From Dendrobium chrysotoxum (Eukaryota; Streptophyta; Magnoliopsida; Asparagales; Orchidaceae): DNA of 64,000 nucleotides. Numbering within the stretch: the first letter of the stretch is position 1; each line of letters starts with the position of its first letter. A program made the translations under genes and the position numbers. This document shows positions 24,181 to 35,901 of the stretch, piece after piece. The notes under the pieces were generated by a model that searched no databases, was not told where the DNA came from, and saw only the letters and a program-made list of their open reading frames with translations. The stretch covers positions 38,063,135-38,127,134 of the forward strand of contig CM034300.1 of the NCBI GenBank assembly GCA_019925795.1. The letters run 5' to 3'.

Positions 24181-25230
24181 ATGGCACAATTTGAAAATAA
24201 AAATACTATAGAAGGTTATTCAATAACCCATCCACCATTGTTTGAAAATATTCTATTTAATTTTAGAAAATTTGCATGTCTATATTTTTATAATTTATAG
24301 ATTTTTAAATTTGAAAGATGATTCAAACTGATTATTCTGTACCATCATGAATTATTAAAGGAGTCAAAATAAACATTCCTTTTACTGAATAGAGTAGAGA
24401 AGAGTAAATTTATGCTCAATTGAATGCTAAATCTTTAAATTGCTTTTTCTGTGCTTTAACTTTTGAAGATTATATGAGAGTTTAGACCTGTACAACTAAC
24501 AAAGATATTTGGGATAGTCTATGCATTACATATGAAGGTACTAGTGAAGTCAAACAATCTAGGTTAAATTTATTACTATATGATTATAAACTTTTTAGCA
24601 TGAAATCTTATGAGACTATCTTAGACATGTATACTAGATTTACTTAGATAGTGACATCTTTGCATGCTTTAGGTAGAAAACTTTTAAACTTTCAAAATGT
24701 GAATAAAATTCTACATTGTCTACTTGATAAATTTGATGCCAAAGTCACTACTATATGTGAATCAAAAAATTTGAATACATATTCTATTGACAATCTAATT
24801 GACTCAGTCATTGCCTACGAGCAAAGTGTGAGTCAAAGACTTTTGGATACAGGTGATGAGAAGACTATAGTGCTAAAAGCCAAAGAAATGAATGAATGTG
24901 GCTTAGTAGATGATGAGAGTAAGGAGATAGCATTGATAACAAGAAAATTTGAAAGTCTATTGAAGCACAAGCATAAATAAAAGTGGAACCAACGTAAAAT
25001 TGGTAAATATGATAATATTACATCTGATATTATTTGCTTTGGGTATAGAAAACTCAGACATCTGAAATATGAATACCCTAATTTTAAGAGACTCCCCATA
25101 AAGGAAAAGGGTGAGGATAAGCAAATTACAATAAAGGAAAATGATAAGAAGTAAAAAATCTTCTGGGCAGACTTAGCCACTGACTCATCAGAACATGAGC
25201 AAGAAGTTGATGTAACAAACTTATGTTGAA
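24181..25230 (+). pseudogene. gag of the second internal region, broken
   Basis: Begins MAQFENKNTIEGYSITHPPL, homologous to the gag starts at 14968 and (minus) 44087. Stops and shifts interrupt it early, while 24651-24980 remains open (MTSLHALGRKLLNFQNVNKI...), matching the gag middle domain. A damaged nucleocapsid motif with CFGYRKLRHLKYE lies near 25040-25070. After about 25230 the sequence jumps to the 3' non-coding part of the element: no protease, integrase, RT or ORF3 is present. Confidence 0.82.
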
Positions 25231-25643
25231 TAGTCAATGATTCAATTATTAATTTCTATCATGTATAAATATGTTAAGATTTATTTGTGTTTTTTTTTTA
25301 TGTTTTTTGTGTGATTGTTTATCTATTTTGTATTTTAAATTTTTATAATGTTTTAATCATAATTTCATGTTTTAGTTTCTTTACGTATGGTGTTATTTTT
25401 TTCTACATATATTTTAATTTTAGGTTTTGTTTTATCTTTTCTTTTTGATAATGTCAAAGGGGGAGAATGTATTGTGGTTGGTTGTACTTATGGTTTAATT
25501 TTTAAATTTTTCTATCTTAAAAAATAAAAAAAGTTTTCCCCTATTTTTTAAAATAATTCTCTTAGTGAGGAGGAGATTAGGAGAAAATAATATTAGTTTA
25601 TAAATTCAACCAATAATATTTGCCATCATAAAAAAGGGGAGAT
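25231..25643 (+). other. 3' non-coding segment and polypurine tract of the second internal region
   Basis: T-rich sequence and the block GATAATGTCAAAGGGGGAG correspond to 21690-21960 of the first internal region. The polypurine tract aaaaaaggggagat ends at 25643. All of pol and ORF3 are missing between gag and this segment. Confidence 0.75.
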
Positions 25644-27360
25644 TATTACAACTTAGGCTCCCAATTTTATATTTATGATGATAACAATTATTATTGATTA
25701 CCTCTTTATTTCACCTAGTATTTGTAGTGTATATCTGTTTGTATGTTGACTAACATTTCAGGTATAACATACACTTTTCTTTGAAGATTCAGGGCTCAAG
25801 ATTGGGTAGAATATGTTATGTTAAAAGAGTCTATAATTTTTATTTATTTATTTTTAATTTCTTGAGTCAAGTCCTGTAAGGGTATATGTTAGTTTGGTGA
25901 CCATGCACACACACACACAAAAGGAGGATAAATAATTTTAAATATTTTAATTTTTTTATACATCATGATGTATGATATGGATCATATTGTATGATTTGGT
26001 GTTACAAATATTAATTAAAATAATTTATTTTTCTTAATAAATAATTTTAAAATATAACTATTTGTACAATATAAACGCCATATCATAATGGATGATCTGT
26101 TATAATTAGAAACCCCGTTGTTCATTAAATTACGCAAAAATTTGAATTTGACTTATTCTATTCATACTGTATGAACCTACTCATACTATATGATGTTTAA
26201 AATATCACCTAATTTAATCCTATGATCAAGTAATTGAATCTGCTTAATTTTGATATTTTGATCATACTGTACAAATTGGATCATATTGTACGATCAACAG
26301 ATATGAAATTTGGTAATCCCATGATTTGTCCTGGATGAACTGCACTTCAGTTGAACTAATCGTATTGTATGATGGGTCATTTGTATTGATGACGTACAAA
26401 AATAATAGGCAAATTTGAACTGATCGTACTGTAATAACAAGTCAAATTTTGCATATCGTATTGGACGATCCTGCGATCGTACTGTATGATCTTTGACGGC
26501 TAAATTGAATTTTTAGGGTTTTTAAGCCCTCTATTTTAGCTTTCTCATATGGCTTTGTAAGAGTCTTTTGAATATTCATTGAGTTATTTTCTTTTGGAGA
26601 AAGCTTGAAGAGAGAGCTATCGACAAGTGAGAGAAAGGGTGGAGTTTGAAAGAGAGGGAGAATATCCTTGTGGACTTCAAGGGAGTGTGAGAGGAGGTTT
26701 TCATACGGTTGCTCCGGCAAACTTGCACCTGAGTTCCTCCAAGAGTCAAGGTTTATCTTGAGGGAAGCTTTGGGAAGAAGACCTCTTTGGTATCAAAAGA
26801 CCCGGCTACTCCACCGCACTGTGGAAGGTGAAAGTGATTCAGGTTTTTTGCCTCACCAGGAGGGTGAAAAGGAGTATGGTCCTCTGCCACACTAGGTTGG
26901 TGGAAGAGAGTTTATAAGGGCTTCTCTGCATAGCTGTAGGGGCAAAAGGAGAGTCATTAAAGAGTTTAGTGCAATACTTGGAGAGGAGGACTCTAGGGAG
27001 TGGACATAGGTCATGGTTTAACCGAACTACTATAAAAATCTATGGTGTGTATTTTTTTTTCTTTTTACACTTTTACTTTTCTTACATTTAATTTATGTTA
27101 AAAGCTACATGGGAAAAATATTGATTATTACTCTGTCACGTAGATCAAAATTTCATCATAGTAAAATTTAATCTTTTTGATAAAATCTCTCGCTTTCGCA
27201 ATCAATTAGGATTTGGTATTTTTAATTACTAAAAAGTTAATCAAAAATATTATTTGTGTTATTTTAATTGTAAGAAAACTTTTTAAAAGCACTAATTCAC
27301 CTCCCTCTTGGTGATCCTAGGGCTAGTTCCATACGATTTAACAACCTTCACAAACTTTCA
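25644..27360 (+). repeat. Hybrid LTR3: subtype 2 start, subtype 1 end
   Basis: Starts TATTACAACTTAGG (TG decayed to TA) and ends CTTTCA. Its 5' part is clearly divergent from LTR1/LTR2, and its leader (AAAGAGTTTAGTGCAATACTTGG) matches the subtype 2 tail of LTR2. The last 330 bp or so (CACGTAGATCAAAATTTCAT onward) match LTR1 closely. A palindrome array runs from about 25962 to 26490, with pairs such as 25962/25981. Confidence 0.82.
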
Positions 27361-27362
27361 AG

Positions 27363-27374
27363 TGGTATCAGAGA
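27363..27374 (+). other. Primer-binding-site-like sequence after LTR3
   Basis: TGGTATCAGAGA follows LTR3 by two bases, where a 3' LTR should instead abut host DNA. Copy A resumes within about 10-20 bp (the AGCATGAGGGACTAAGCC block). Confidence 0.8.
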
Positions 27375-29315
27375 GGTACTATAAGCCGTGAGCATGAGGG
27401 ACTAAGCCTCCGTAGGACACATAGCCCTACAGCTAAGGTAGTCCATCCTAAAAACTTAGTTGATGTAGTTGAATTAAGGATTTTAATTTATTTAAATCAT
27501 TAATAGTCAATTAACTTTAAAGTTTTACACTCCATTGAATTCGATCATAGCTTTGTCACAGTGGGCTCGAGGAAGAAACCTCCTAGGATACTTAGCCCTA
27601 CAGCTCAAGGTAGTCCATCCTAAAAAACTTTATCTTTGGAGTTATTATTTTGTATGAAAGGGTTGGTTAATTAATTTTATTAATCAAATTAATATTTTTT
27701 GGAATTTTAATTGATTATTAAATTTTTAAATTTTTTTGAATTATTTAAAGCATTAAATTAAGGAGTCAAAATTTAACTTTTCAAATTAAGTTAAGTCTTG
27801 GAATTTTAATATTTTTCTTAAATATTAGACCTTAAGGTGATTAATTAGACACTTAGTTTGCTAGAATTGGATTTTTCTAGATTAAGTTATGAATTTTTAA
27901 AGTTTTAACTCAATTTTGAATTATGATTGACCAAATTGTTGACTTTTTGACTTTGACTTTTTTTGGTGGTTTGATATTTTAATAAATATTACATGCTTAA
28001 TGCTGTATAATGCCTTTGAGTTTGTTTAATTTGAAATTTTTTGGAATTAATTATGAATTTTTAAAGTTTGACTAATTAATTGAATTTTTAAATTATTTAA
28101 TTGAGGAGGGCTTTAATGATTTTGATCCAAATTGATTCCAAACTTCTTGAAATCACTCCCAAAGGTCAGGAATTACCTAAGGAATTATTCTCAAGTGTTT
28201 GAGAATTTTTCAAAAATTTTAATTATTTTTAATTAATTAAATTAATTAAATATTAATTTTTTTAAAACTAAATTAAACGTAAATTTGAAGTCTAGTCAAA
28301 GGGCTTTTAATTTTCATATGTTGGATGTTTAATTCTGGTCAATTTGATATATTATTTATAATATTTGGATATAATTTGAATTTATTATAATTTTTTATAT
28401 TTTTTAGCTTAATTAATTATTTAATTTTGTGTTAATTAAATATTCAACTTACTGATTTTTAAAAGGTGTGGGGATTTACCCTACAGCTGAGAATGTTACT
28501 ATGTTTAAGTGTTTCATATTTTATCCCTATTGGATGTATGTTTAATCTTCTAGAATTTTCTTAAATTTCGAAGATGGGTCCTTAATTATTATCCTTAGAT
28601 GTCATTAAGTAATGTTGAATTAAAATTATTATTTTCTAACTCTATAAACAAGCAAAGTGCAATCACATCATATCAATCAAGAGCCCTAGAACTAGGTGCA
28701 TGTGTAATTCTAAAAATCATAATCAAAGAACCTATAATAAGTGAGCAATTAAGACATAATTGCTCACTAATCACTTCCTCATTGATTCCATTCAAACATG
28801 TTAAATCTCTGTTTAGAATTTCAAAATCTATTCAAATGCATGCAAAGGGTTTGAAAATATAATTAAAAGTAATTTTTCAAAAATTAGATATTAGAGAATA
28901 AATCTTAAATTTTATAAATTCAAAATAATGTTTAAATTAAATTTAAATAATTATGAAAATTCATTGGAGGTTAATATGATATTAAAATATTTTTTTCTCA
29001 AAATTTAAAATTATATGATTTATATTTAATCACATATTAGTTAAATACCAAATAATTAATATTTAAAATTAATTAAAAAATATAAATATTTTTAAATAAT
29101 TTTAATTTTAAATAAAAGTTCTTGAAAATTTGAGAAAATTGACATATTACATTTGAATTTTGGGATAATATTTAATTTTTAATAATCTTTTAAAGTTTTT
29201 GGTAATTAAATGCATTTAAATTAATTAAAATCATTTAAATTAAAAATGATGGTGCTTGCGGCGATGGGAGGACACATGGCGCGCTCTGGTTGGTAATCTT
29301 TGGCCAGTGGCATAT

Positions 29316-29356
29316 TAATTACTAATGATTGCACCACCGATAATCATTAGTAATTA
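29316..29356. other. Perfect 15-bp inverted repeat in copy A
   Basis: Arms TAATTACTAATGATT (29316-29330) and AATCATTAGTAATTA (29342-29356) flank an 11-nt loop, within an unusually GC-rich patch of an AT-rich repeat. Copy B keeps a shorter hairpin (AATGATT/AATCATT) at the same place, near 51450-51475. Confidence 0.75.
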
Positions 29357-30300
29357 TTGAAGCCACGGTGGTGGTGGCTACACAGTTAACTTAACCATGT
29401 CAGCAGCATTTTTCATCCATCGAATCCTCCGTGTTTCTGGTTTGACGATCAGATCATGCAAGATAGTAATTCGAGCCATCAGAATCGTACGCTTGGTCAA
29501 ATTTATGCATGGAATGGCAAGCAGGATACGAATTATGCCATAATAACAAAAATTCACTCATTCTTAAAATTGATTTAATCAAATCGAATAAAATTTTAAA
29601 TAGGAACTCCTTTAATGAACATAATTGATGGGGATTTAATTTTATGGTTTGAAAGCGCTTATTTGAAAGTTATTTAATCCTAAGTGTCCTGACCTAGGGT
29701 TAGCAATAAACCTTGATAGGATTGAAAGATTTGGATGATTAAGGATTCTCTGAGTTTGTAGCCTATCATGATTATCTTCCGAGTTAAAGTTGCAGTCCAA
29801 AAAGCTCTAGATCTTGAGGTATATGTCTTAGACGTAGTTTGGCTTCGATTCATCAGAGAACTTGCCACATGTGAGCTTTGAATGGTGGGTTTGAGCTTAG
29901 GAATTATAGAGGAGATCCTTGTGAGCTCAAACAAAAAATAATTAGTGTTTGGGAGGCAGAGTGTAAAGAGATAATGCTAGGGTAGTGAATTAGCCTTGTT
30001 TAGTCACATTTGCTCAATTCAAAAGTTCTGAGTGATTTGAATGGCTTGGATTGGTTTGGCTAGTTTCCTTGATGCTTGCCACCTATCTTAGGGTAGTTAG
30101 GAGGTAGAGGAATCAAAAGGACAAAGGAAATTTAGGTGGAAAGGTGTCATTGTCTTTACATGCATATGTGGATGACTAAGGATCATTTTGGCTTGACTTA
30201 GAGCTTAAGTTGGGTTTAAGTGAAGCTTAAGAAACTTTTGGAATATGTTTAAGTGGTTGGAGTGAGCTTGGGATAGAAGGGATTACAATTCTTGAAGGAA

Positions 30301-31740
30301 TTTGACCCTTTGAACCCTCTTTACCCCCTTATTGACTGAGTTGACTGGTCAAACAGTTAAGGGATGATGAGGTGGCATCTAGGTGGCTTCATGAACTATT
30401 TGGAGTGATTTGGAATGAATATAAAAGTATGGGGTTAAAGTTTGAGTATGGGTATGGGAACTAAAATGAGTTTGACCAAGTCTAAATGAGTTGACTTGGT
30501 CAAAATGAAGATGACTTGACATAAGGTTCTCTAGGAAGTATTCAAGGCATTGAGTAAATTTGTTTTGAGGATTCTTAAAACAATGGGATTGGAGTTTGAA
30601 GCCTAAACACATATAATACAAGGTTTACTAAATATTGAGGTTTGACAAATTCAAACCAAGGTGGTTTGACTTTAAATTAATTTGGATGCATTTGAATCAT
30701 ACATTAAAGTGGGTTTGGAAGCTTGGAATGTTTGATTTGATTGAAGGGGTTAAATAGACCCTTTTTTGGCTTGAGTTGACCAAGAATATGGGTTTGACCA
30801 AGTTTGATAATTTGACCAAGTCAAATCAATTGTGATTTTACTCATCAAGGTTTTGGTTGCACTTGGGCCATGTGATGGAGTGAATTTGAATGAATAGAAG
30901 GCTTAATTGGGTTACATGCAGTGATTTGACTCAATTGGGTTTAGTTTGACTAGGATTAGAGCCAATTGACTAAGTCTACTATTGACTGGGTTATGGTGAC
31001 CAGTCAGGATGAAATCAATGACTAGTTAGGCCCAAATTAATAAAAAAGTTGACTAGGATATTTGAATGGAGTTTCAGGATGGGTTTGAAGCTTAATTGAA
31101 TGTGAATAAGGATTAATGGTTGATCTGGTCAACCATGGTTGACTTGATCAACCAGGCCAGACCAGGGGTTAGGTTTGGGTTCAACAAGTTTTATTTGATC
31201 ATTGGAGACTAATGGATGTTGTCTCATGGGCTCGACTGGTCATTTGAGTCAAAGTGACCATTTGGACCCTAAAAGGACCATTTGGTCAACCAGGGTTGAC
31301 TTGGTTAAGTAGGTCAGACCAAAGCTTGGGTTTGGATCCAACAGGTCAAAAATGACATTATGAGTTTGATGGAGGTGGTCCCATGTAATGGTGAAGTCAT
31401 TTGGATTAAAATGACCATTTAAGCCCTTAATGGGTAATTTGGTCAAAATAGGTTGATTTGGTCAACCATGATTGACCAAGGCCTGGATTTGGATCCAATG
31501 GACTCCTAATGGTGTTGAGGATGCATTAAAAAAGGTTTCAGGGTTTGATTTGACTAGGCCATGTTGGAGTTTGAATGAAACTTCAATTTTGCCCATAAGG
31601 GGCATTTTGGTCATTTTGACCCCTAGTCAACTTGGGGTCAAACTAGGTCCAATAAAATATAGTTTACTACTCAAAGTATCGTAGAGAAGGCTATGGACAT
31701 GGTCAAGGGTTTAGGAGGGGTCCCAAGGTCAAATTCCACA
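30301..31740. promoter_or_regulatory. TTGAC (W-box core) cluster in copy A
   Basis: By eye I count about 33 TTGAC or GTCAA pentamers in 1.4 kb, many as GGTTGACTTGGTCAACC-like inverted pairs (for example about 31128-31155 and 31440-31480). TTGAC[C/T] is the WRKY-factor core site. Whether these bind WRKY proteins is inference. Copy B has the same feature at 52485-53315. Confidence 0.6.
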
Positions 31741-32099
31741 AGGTGGAAGGTCTAGTGGCATAGATTGTAAATATTTGAAGGTTTTGCAAACTTTGGGTTT
31801 CAATTAAATTTCTGGGGTTAGAGGTCTCAGATTGAGCTCAAATTTAGAGGGTTGAACCTAGAGATATGTCTAATCAATATGAAATTGAAATATCATAAAT
31901 CTGAGGTCATTTGATTGGGTTTTGAAGAGATTGAAAAATATATCAAAAAAGGTTTCTAAATAAAGGCCTTTAGCCCTGGATTTTTGTCTGGAATTTTGGA
32001 TTTGAGTTAGATTTTAGATTTGATTGATTGAATTTAAATTATACAAATCTATTTCAATCAATTAAATGATTGTTATTGATTAGATAAGATTGAAGCTTG

Positions 32100-32290
32100 A
32101 TTGAAGATTGATTGAGGATTGATTGTAATTTGGATTGATTGAAGTCAGGATTAAAATCTGGATTAAAAACTAGAATGAAGTGTGGATTAAAGTCTTGATT
32201 AAGGTCTGGATTAAGGTTTGGATTAGGGTCTCGATTAAAATATGAATTAAGGTCTAGATTGATGTCTGGATTAAGTTCTGGATGAGTGAA
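32100..32290. repeat. GGATTAAGGTCT minisatellite near the end of copy A
   Basis: Tandem, slightly variable 12-mers (ggattaaggtct, ggattaggg, ggattaaagtct). The minus strand reads NPDFNPDLN-like repeats. Copy B has a different minisatellite at the corresponding place. Confidence 0.8.
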
Positions 32291-32345
32291 AATTGGATAG
32301 TTGTTCACCACCAGATTAATAGGTAGAAATCTAGATAGGTCCTAG

Positions 32346-32369
32346 TGACCTCATATAAAAATGAGTTCA
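32346..32369. other. Terminal hairpin of copy A
   Basis: TGACCTCAT / ATGAGTTCA arms (one mismatch) with loop ATAAAA, 3 bp from the end. The copy B equivalent is perfect. Confidence 0.75.
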
Positions 32370-32377
32370 ATAGGAAG

Positions 32378-32990
32378 TGGAGGGTAGGAAGAGCTCAGGG
32401 AAAGTAATCATTCCATCAAGTTTAGATAGCATTACTATCATTAAGAGGAAAGTAAGATGAATCCCCACCAAGAGAGCAAAAGTGGGTGGAGTTGTTGAGG
32501 TGTCAAATTCTACTTTGGAATTGAGTCTAACCCTTACAACTTGCCAAGATGAAGGCAAGGAGGGTTCCTTTCAGATCTTAGAGTCATGTTTGGAGGAAAA
32601 GGGCATTGGCCTTTAAAATTCTAAGTATTCACTTAACCTCAAAAGAGTTATTAAGATAGCCATTAAGTGAGTTTAAAATGTTAGCACTAATGCAATGTGC
32701 ATCTAGGTTATATTTAAGGATGTTATACTTACACAATAGGTTGTGAAAGGTCCTTTAAGTCTTTTGGAGATCCTTCACTCTTTATCATAAGAGGAACTCC
32801 ATTGGTGGTGAGTCCTGGAAATAAGCATGCATCATATTTAATAAAGGTATAATCAATCACCTAGTCCACTATAGCCTTGGAGGGTGAGCATGTTGAGGAG
32901 ATAGTGCCACTATCCTTAGTCTAGGAACACCCATTGCTCCACTTATAATGACTTTAGCAGCTTAGCTCTTATTCACCTTGGCTGACTCTT
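32378..32990. other. Unassigned base-locus segment between copy A and the copia element
   Basis: No known domain recognised. Short open frames on either strand appear to continue across the neighbouring insertions (see findings). Confidence 0.35.
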
Positions 32991-33489
32991 TGTTGGAAGT
33001 AAATCCTAGTTACCTTGATGATCGTGGCTCAAATTATAAACATGGGGAGAGTCTTATATTATCTTATATTACATATTATATATATTTTATATTATATTTT
33101 ATTTCAGGTTTAAGAAGTACATTAACTTTTTTAGTCAAAGTAGTGACATGGCATCATTTGTGGAATTTCAGGATGACAAGGCTATGAAGGAATTTTTGCC
33201 AAGGAAGGTTCAAGAAGAAGGAAGCTTCAAGCAAGATATAGAAGTCAAAGTGTTTTTTTATATTCCATGAATAGTTAATAGTAGTGTTCTTTCATATTCC
33301 ATGAATAGTGAATGAGAGTGTTCTTTCATATTCTAAGAATAGTTAACGTGAGTGTTCTTTCATATTCCAAGAGGAGTTAATGTAATATATTTTTCTAGAA
33401 ACTTTGGAGTAGTGTTTGGGTGTAACTATAAAAGAAGGGGAAGTGAGGATGATGTATGTGGGTGAAAAGAAAAGAGGGAGGGGGGGGGG

Positions 33490-33535
<46 letters not shown>

Positions 33536-33689
33536 GAAGAGTCATTAGCCGAGTTATCCATTTTATCTAAGAAAGTATTCATCTTGTATTGTTGTATTCA
33601 TCTTTCAAAATTTTTGTTGAAAGCCCATAAAAGTTTTTTTTCTATATGCTACATTTATCATATGAGTAATTGCTCTTCTCCCTCCAACA
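32991..33689 (+). repeat. 5' LTR of the copia element
   Basis: TGTTGGAAGT...CCCTCCAACA, 699 bp. It aligns with 56137-56152 plus 57833-58492. It holds three near-copies of TGTTCTTTCATATTCCAAGA (about 33240-33370) and a G-run plus (GA)n tract that is short in the 3' LTR. Confidence 0.93.
33480..33531. repeat. G-run followed by (GA)n microsatellite
   Basis: Thirteen G and about 20 GA dinucleotides inside the 5' LTR. The 3' LTR has only a short GA stretch, which accounts for much of the length difference. Confidence 0.95.
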
Positions 33690-33692
33690 AGG

Positions 33693-33704
33693 TGGTATTA
33701 GTGC
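33693..33704 (+). other. Primer-binding site of the copia element
   Basis: TGGTATTAGTGC, three bases after the LTR, a decayed tRNA-Met-type site. Confidence 0.85.
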
Positions 33705-33718
33705 TTTCAGTAAAAAAG

Positions 33719-34790
33719 ATGGAGAGGTTGCCAATCATAAACTTCATTGCACCAAAATTGAAGAAAGATAATTTTGAAAGATTGAGCATTAAGATGAAGA
33801 CCATCCTATAAACAAATGATTGTTGGGATGTTGTTGAAGAAGACCTGGAAGAGTTGACAACCGAGGATGAAGCTTCTCTAACCAATCTAAGGAGGATCGA
33901 ACTATGAAATAGAAGAAAATCAGATTGAAAGGCTTTACAATTTATCTATTCAGCACTTGAGGATGATGATTTTGACAAAGTGGCTACTGTAAGAAATGCA
34001 AAGAGAGCATGAGAAATTCTCCAAGACTGGTACTGAGGAGATAAGAAGGTGAAGCAAATGAAGTTGCAGATTTTGAGGGCTAATTTTAAGCAACTCACCA
34101 TGAAGTAGGAGTCCATTTCTAACTACATTCAAAGGACTCTAAAATTACCAATGAGGTGAAGATGAATGGAGAAGATCCCACTGAGGTAATAATGGTACAA
34201 AAAGTACTTAGAAGCTTGACTAAAAAGTTTGATCATGTTGTAGTAGCAATTGAACAGTCCAAAGTTGTAATAACCTAAACCAATGTTGAATGACGAAGCT
34301 CACTACAAGTTCATGAACAAATGATAAATGGAAGGGAGGAGACCACCACACCAGCAACCACTCAAGAAAGCTTCAATATGGTCAAGGAAAATCAAAACCA
34401 TGGGTCATACCAAGGTAATAATAATTTTAGAGGAAGATGCTCAAGAAGAGGAAGAGACAGAGGCGGCTGAGGTTGATTAGGATGTTGGCCATAACCCCAA
34501 TCAAATGAATCAATTTCAGAAGGAAATAGAGCTCCATTCTCAAGAGGGGGATGTGGAAGATCAAGAGGAGGTAGATGAGGTAGACGTGGGTTCTACCAAA
34601 ATCATCCAAATGTGTAATGTTATACTTGCAATAAGTATGGGCATTACTCAATGAAGTGTTGGCATAGAGATGAAAGTTATGCAAACTCCAACTACAATCA
34701 TAAGAAGAATGCAAGTACTAAAGATTCAAATTTTGTTAAAAAATGGAAGAATGATGCAAGTATAAATGTGTTCCTATCAAGAGGCAAAGA
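33719..34790 (+). pseudogene. copia gag, heavily broken
   Basis: Starts MERLPIINFIAPKLKKDNFE and matches a copia gag N-terminus, but stops after 30 codons. Residual gag sequence continues in shifting frames, including ANFKQLTMK and ESISNYIQR blocks near 34070-34130. Gly/Arg-rich sequence (about 34430-34600) and a degenerate zinc knuckle near 34620-34690 (CYTCNKYGHYSMKCWH in one frame) mark the nucleocapsid part. It would have packaged element RNA. Confidence 0.8.
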
Positions 34791-34799
34791 ACATGGAAA

Positions 34800-35896
34800 A
34801 TAAGACATGTGGTATCTTGATAGTGGAGCTTCCAATCACATGACGGGAAGGAAATAATTATTTGTGGAACTTGATGAAATCATCACAAATGAAGTCATGT
34901 TTGGGAATTAAACATGTCCCTAGTGAAAGGAAGAAGCAAAATAGCAATCCTAAGAAATCATGGTTAAGTAGCATACATTGAAAATGTTTATTTTGTTCCT
35001 ACCATCACAAACAACATAATGAGTTTAGGATAACTATTGGAGAAGGGATATAAAATAATCATGAAGGAAGGAGCTCTTACCATTCTTGGTTTGAGCAAGG
35101 AAATCATCACCAAGGTCGAAATGAGTATGAATAGGATGTTCATGTTGAATCTAAAGATAGAAAGGCTGAAGTGCCTTAAAACTACTATGTCAAATGAAAG
35201 TTTGTTATGGCATCATCTCTTTGGCCACATCAACTTTGAAAACTTGAAAAATATGGAAAGAGAAGCAAATGTGAAGGGACTTCCATAGAGTATTGATGAT
35301 CCTCAACACTTGTGTGAATCATGTGCATTAAGTGAGATGACTAGAGCTTCACATCCAAAAGAATCATGATGGAGAGCAAGAAGAGTTTTACAGTTAGTAC
35401 ATGCTGATTTTTGTTGGTCTATAAATCCCACATTAGTTGGAAGGGATAAATACTTCATGAACTTCATCGATGATTTTAGTAGGAAGAAATGCATATACTT
35501 TCTAAAGAATAAAAGTGAGGCCTTTAGTACCTTCAACAGTTTCAAGATCATGATGGAGAATGAAACATATATGATGATACATTGTCTAAGAAGTGATAGA
35601 GGTGGTGATTATCCATCAAAGAAGTTTGCTGAATATAACAATTACCATGGCATAAGGAGTCAACTAAGCAACCCTCATTCACCCCAACAAAATGGAGTAG
35701 CAGAAAGGAATAATAGAAGTATCATGTAGTTGGTGAGATGTCTACGAAGAAGAAAAAACATGCCATAAAAGTTTTGTGCAGCAGCTGTTGAGACTGCTGG
35801 TACATTTCAAATAGATACAACATGAAAGCATTTGAAGGAGTGACACCTCAAGAAGCATGGAGTGGTTACAAACCATTGGTTGAACATTTTAAGGTA
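34800..35896 (+). pseudogene. copia pol, first part: protease and integrase, broken
   Basis: Protease active site WYLDSGASNHMTG lies at about 34810-34850. The GAG-pre-integrase block LLWHHLFGHINFENLKNM is in 35037-35288. Integrase core follows with the DDE triad still readable: Asp in VHADF (about 35400), Asp in LRSDRGGDY (about 35588) and Glu in NGVAERNNR (about 35697). Several stops and frame changes are present (stop at 35284-35289, frame open 35457-35729, stop at 35727). The frame is cut at 35896 by the SIRE-like insertion and resumes at 45816. Confidence 0.88.
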
Positions 35897-35901
35897 TAGA
35901 G

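Larger units (their letters stand above)
12916..27380 (+). mobile_element. SIRE/Maximus-like copia complex: LTR-internal-LTR-internal-LTR
   Basis: Three LTRs (12916-14908, 21976-24122, 25644-27360) enclose two internal regions. The first internal region has gag, pol and a third ORF in the order seen in SIRE/Maximus elements. The second keeps only gag and the 3' end. The second and third LTRs are hybrids of two LTR subtypes (see findings). No clean target duplication is visible: TCACA precedes the first LTR, while the last LTR is followed by a primer-binding-site-like stretch and then copy A. All ORFs are multiply broken. Confidence 0.88.
3517..32372. mobile_element. Giant non-coding repeat, copy A (interrupted)
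   Basis: The two copies align along their length: for example 3550-5430 matches 46010-47910, 12044-12910 matches 47930-48790, and 27390-32370 matches 48790-54380. Copy A starts TGTAAGGC, ends TTCAATA, and is flanked by GTAAG (3512-3516) and GGAAG (32373-32377), a one-mismatch candidate target duplication. Removing the LINE and SIRE complex leaves about 7.8 kb. No protein domain, internal LTR pair, primer-binding site or polypurine tract was found in it. It could be a giant solo LTR or a non-autonomous LARD-like element. The left boundary is weaker than that of copy B. Confidence 0.7.

Noticed and set aside
32054..32311. Asn/Pro-rich minus-strand frame (NPDFNPDLN) as a repeat protein
   Set aside because: It is a translation of the 12-bp minisatellite in copy A and is absent from copy B.
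33416..33811. 131-codon open frame through the (GA)n tract
   Set aside because: It runs through an LTR microsatellite and only its end overlaps the real gag start at 33719.
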